Virus record (IMG/VR): IMGVR_UViG_3300003886_000052
Location: 1-20,883 of that record
DNA length: 20,883 nt
Direction: 5' to 3' (one strand)
Source: a virus
Shown: positions 20,714 to 20,883 of the stretch, in pieces
How positions within the stretch are numbered: the first letter of the stretch is position 1
Layout: each line of letters starts with the position of its first letter
Position numbers and translations under genes: made by a program
Notes under the pieces: generated by a model
The model's database searches: none
Told to the model about the DNA's origin: nothing
What the model saw: the letters and a program-made list of their open reading frames with translations, nothing else

Positions 20714-20883
20714 TACCGGCTCCTGGTGTCTTCTTTACTTTAATCTTATTAGCGGTGGCTGAGTCATCCTGAACTATCGCTGCCTGACCTTGTGCCATCT
20801 CTTCTTGTATGGCCGCCAGCATTTCAGCCTGAATAGTCTTCATAGTATTTTGGAACTCAGCCATAAGTTCTTTTAAGTCAGAC
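20685..20883 (-). CDS. C-terminal end of a possible portal protein (partial)
   Basis: The frame is open to the window edge and ends at TAA (20685-20687), giving 65 visible residues. The segment near the edge is helical, LKELMAEFQNTMKTIQAEML then AAIQEEMAQGQAA, consistent with a C-terminal coiled coil. It ends in a polar tail with KIKVKKTPGAGNGS. By position before the small protein, scaffold and capsid, it is most likely the portal, but the visible part has no diagnostic motif. It overlaps the next gene's start. Confidence 0.72.
   Translation of the reverse strand, partial: SDLKELMAEFQNTMKTIQAEMLAAIQEEMAQGQAAIVQDDSATANKIKVKKTPGAGNGSTNVASD

Overview
This window is part of the genome of a tailed double-stranded DNA phage with a podovirus-type (short-tailed) virion, probably from a Gram-negative host. 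The evidence is a packed set of phage structural genes, strong AAGGAG ribosome binding sites, ATGA/TAATG stop-start overlaps at most junctions, a phage-borne tRNA, and no host genes. I see no integrase, so lysogeny is not supported here. Terminase, DNA polymerase and a recognisable endolysin must lie outside the window. The host cannot be named from the sequence.

Layout: two convergent arms. The rightward arm (about 1-5600) carries DNA and nucleotide metabolism. It holds an SNF2-like helicase, a small basic protein with its own promoter and terminator, a 53-aa coupled ORF, a GT-A-like glycosyltransferase, a protein with the helical domain of the 5-hmdU DNA kinase / thymine pyrophosphorylase family, a MazG-like pyrophosphohydrolase, a thymidylate synthase homologue of the phage dUMP hydroxymethylase type, a 48-aa membrane peptide and a DUF3310 protein. 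Read together, the glycosyltransferase, helical-domain, MazG and thymidylate synthase genes look like a pathway that replaces thymine with 5-hydroxymethyluracil and then decorates it, probably ending in a sugar. This is the most interesting system in the window.

The arms meet in a gene-poor stretch (about 5597-6055). It holds a tRNA with anticodon CAT behind a candidate sigma-70 promoter, and several RNA-like folds: a possible pseudoknot, a helix pairing the tRNA leader with its trailer, and a three-way-junction fold at the convergence point.

The leftward arm (20883 down to 6056) is one nearly gapless late region. In transcription order it holds the end of a possible portal gene, a small conserved phage protein, scaffold, major capsid protein, a small capsid-adjacent protein, a coiled-coil protein, a head-tail adaptor, a large tail-hub/nozzle-like protein, a GNAT-like protein, and four presumed internal-virion/ejection proteins (one ending in an S74-like chaperone module). 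These are followed by another large ejection-type protein, a tail fibre, unknown virion or envelope proteins, a DUF5675 protein and a 3TM-type holin. Hairpins with TTCG loops follow the capsid gene and its small neighbour, and probably step transcription down so that capsid mRNA is most abundant.
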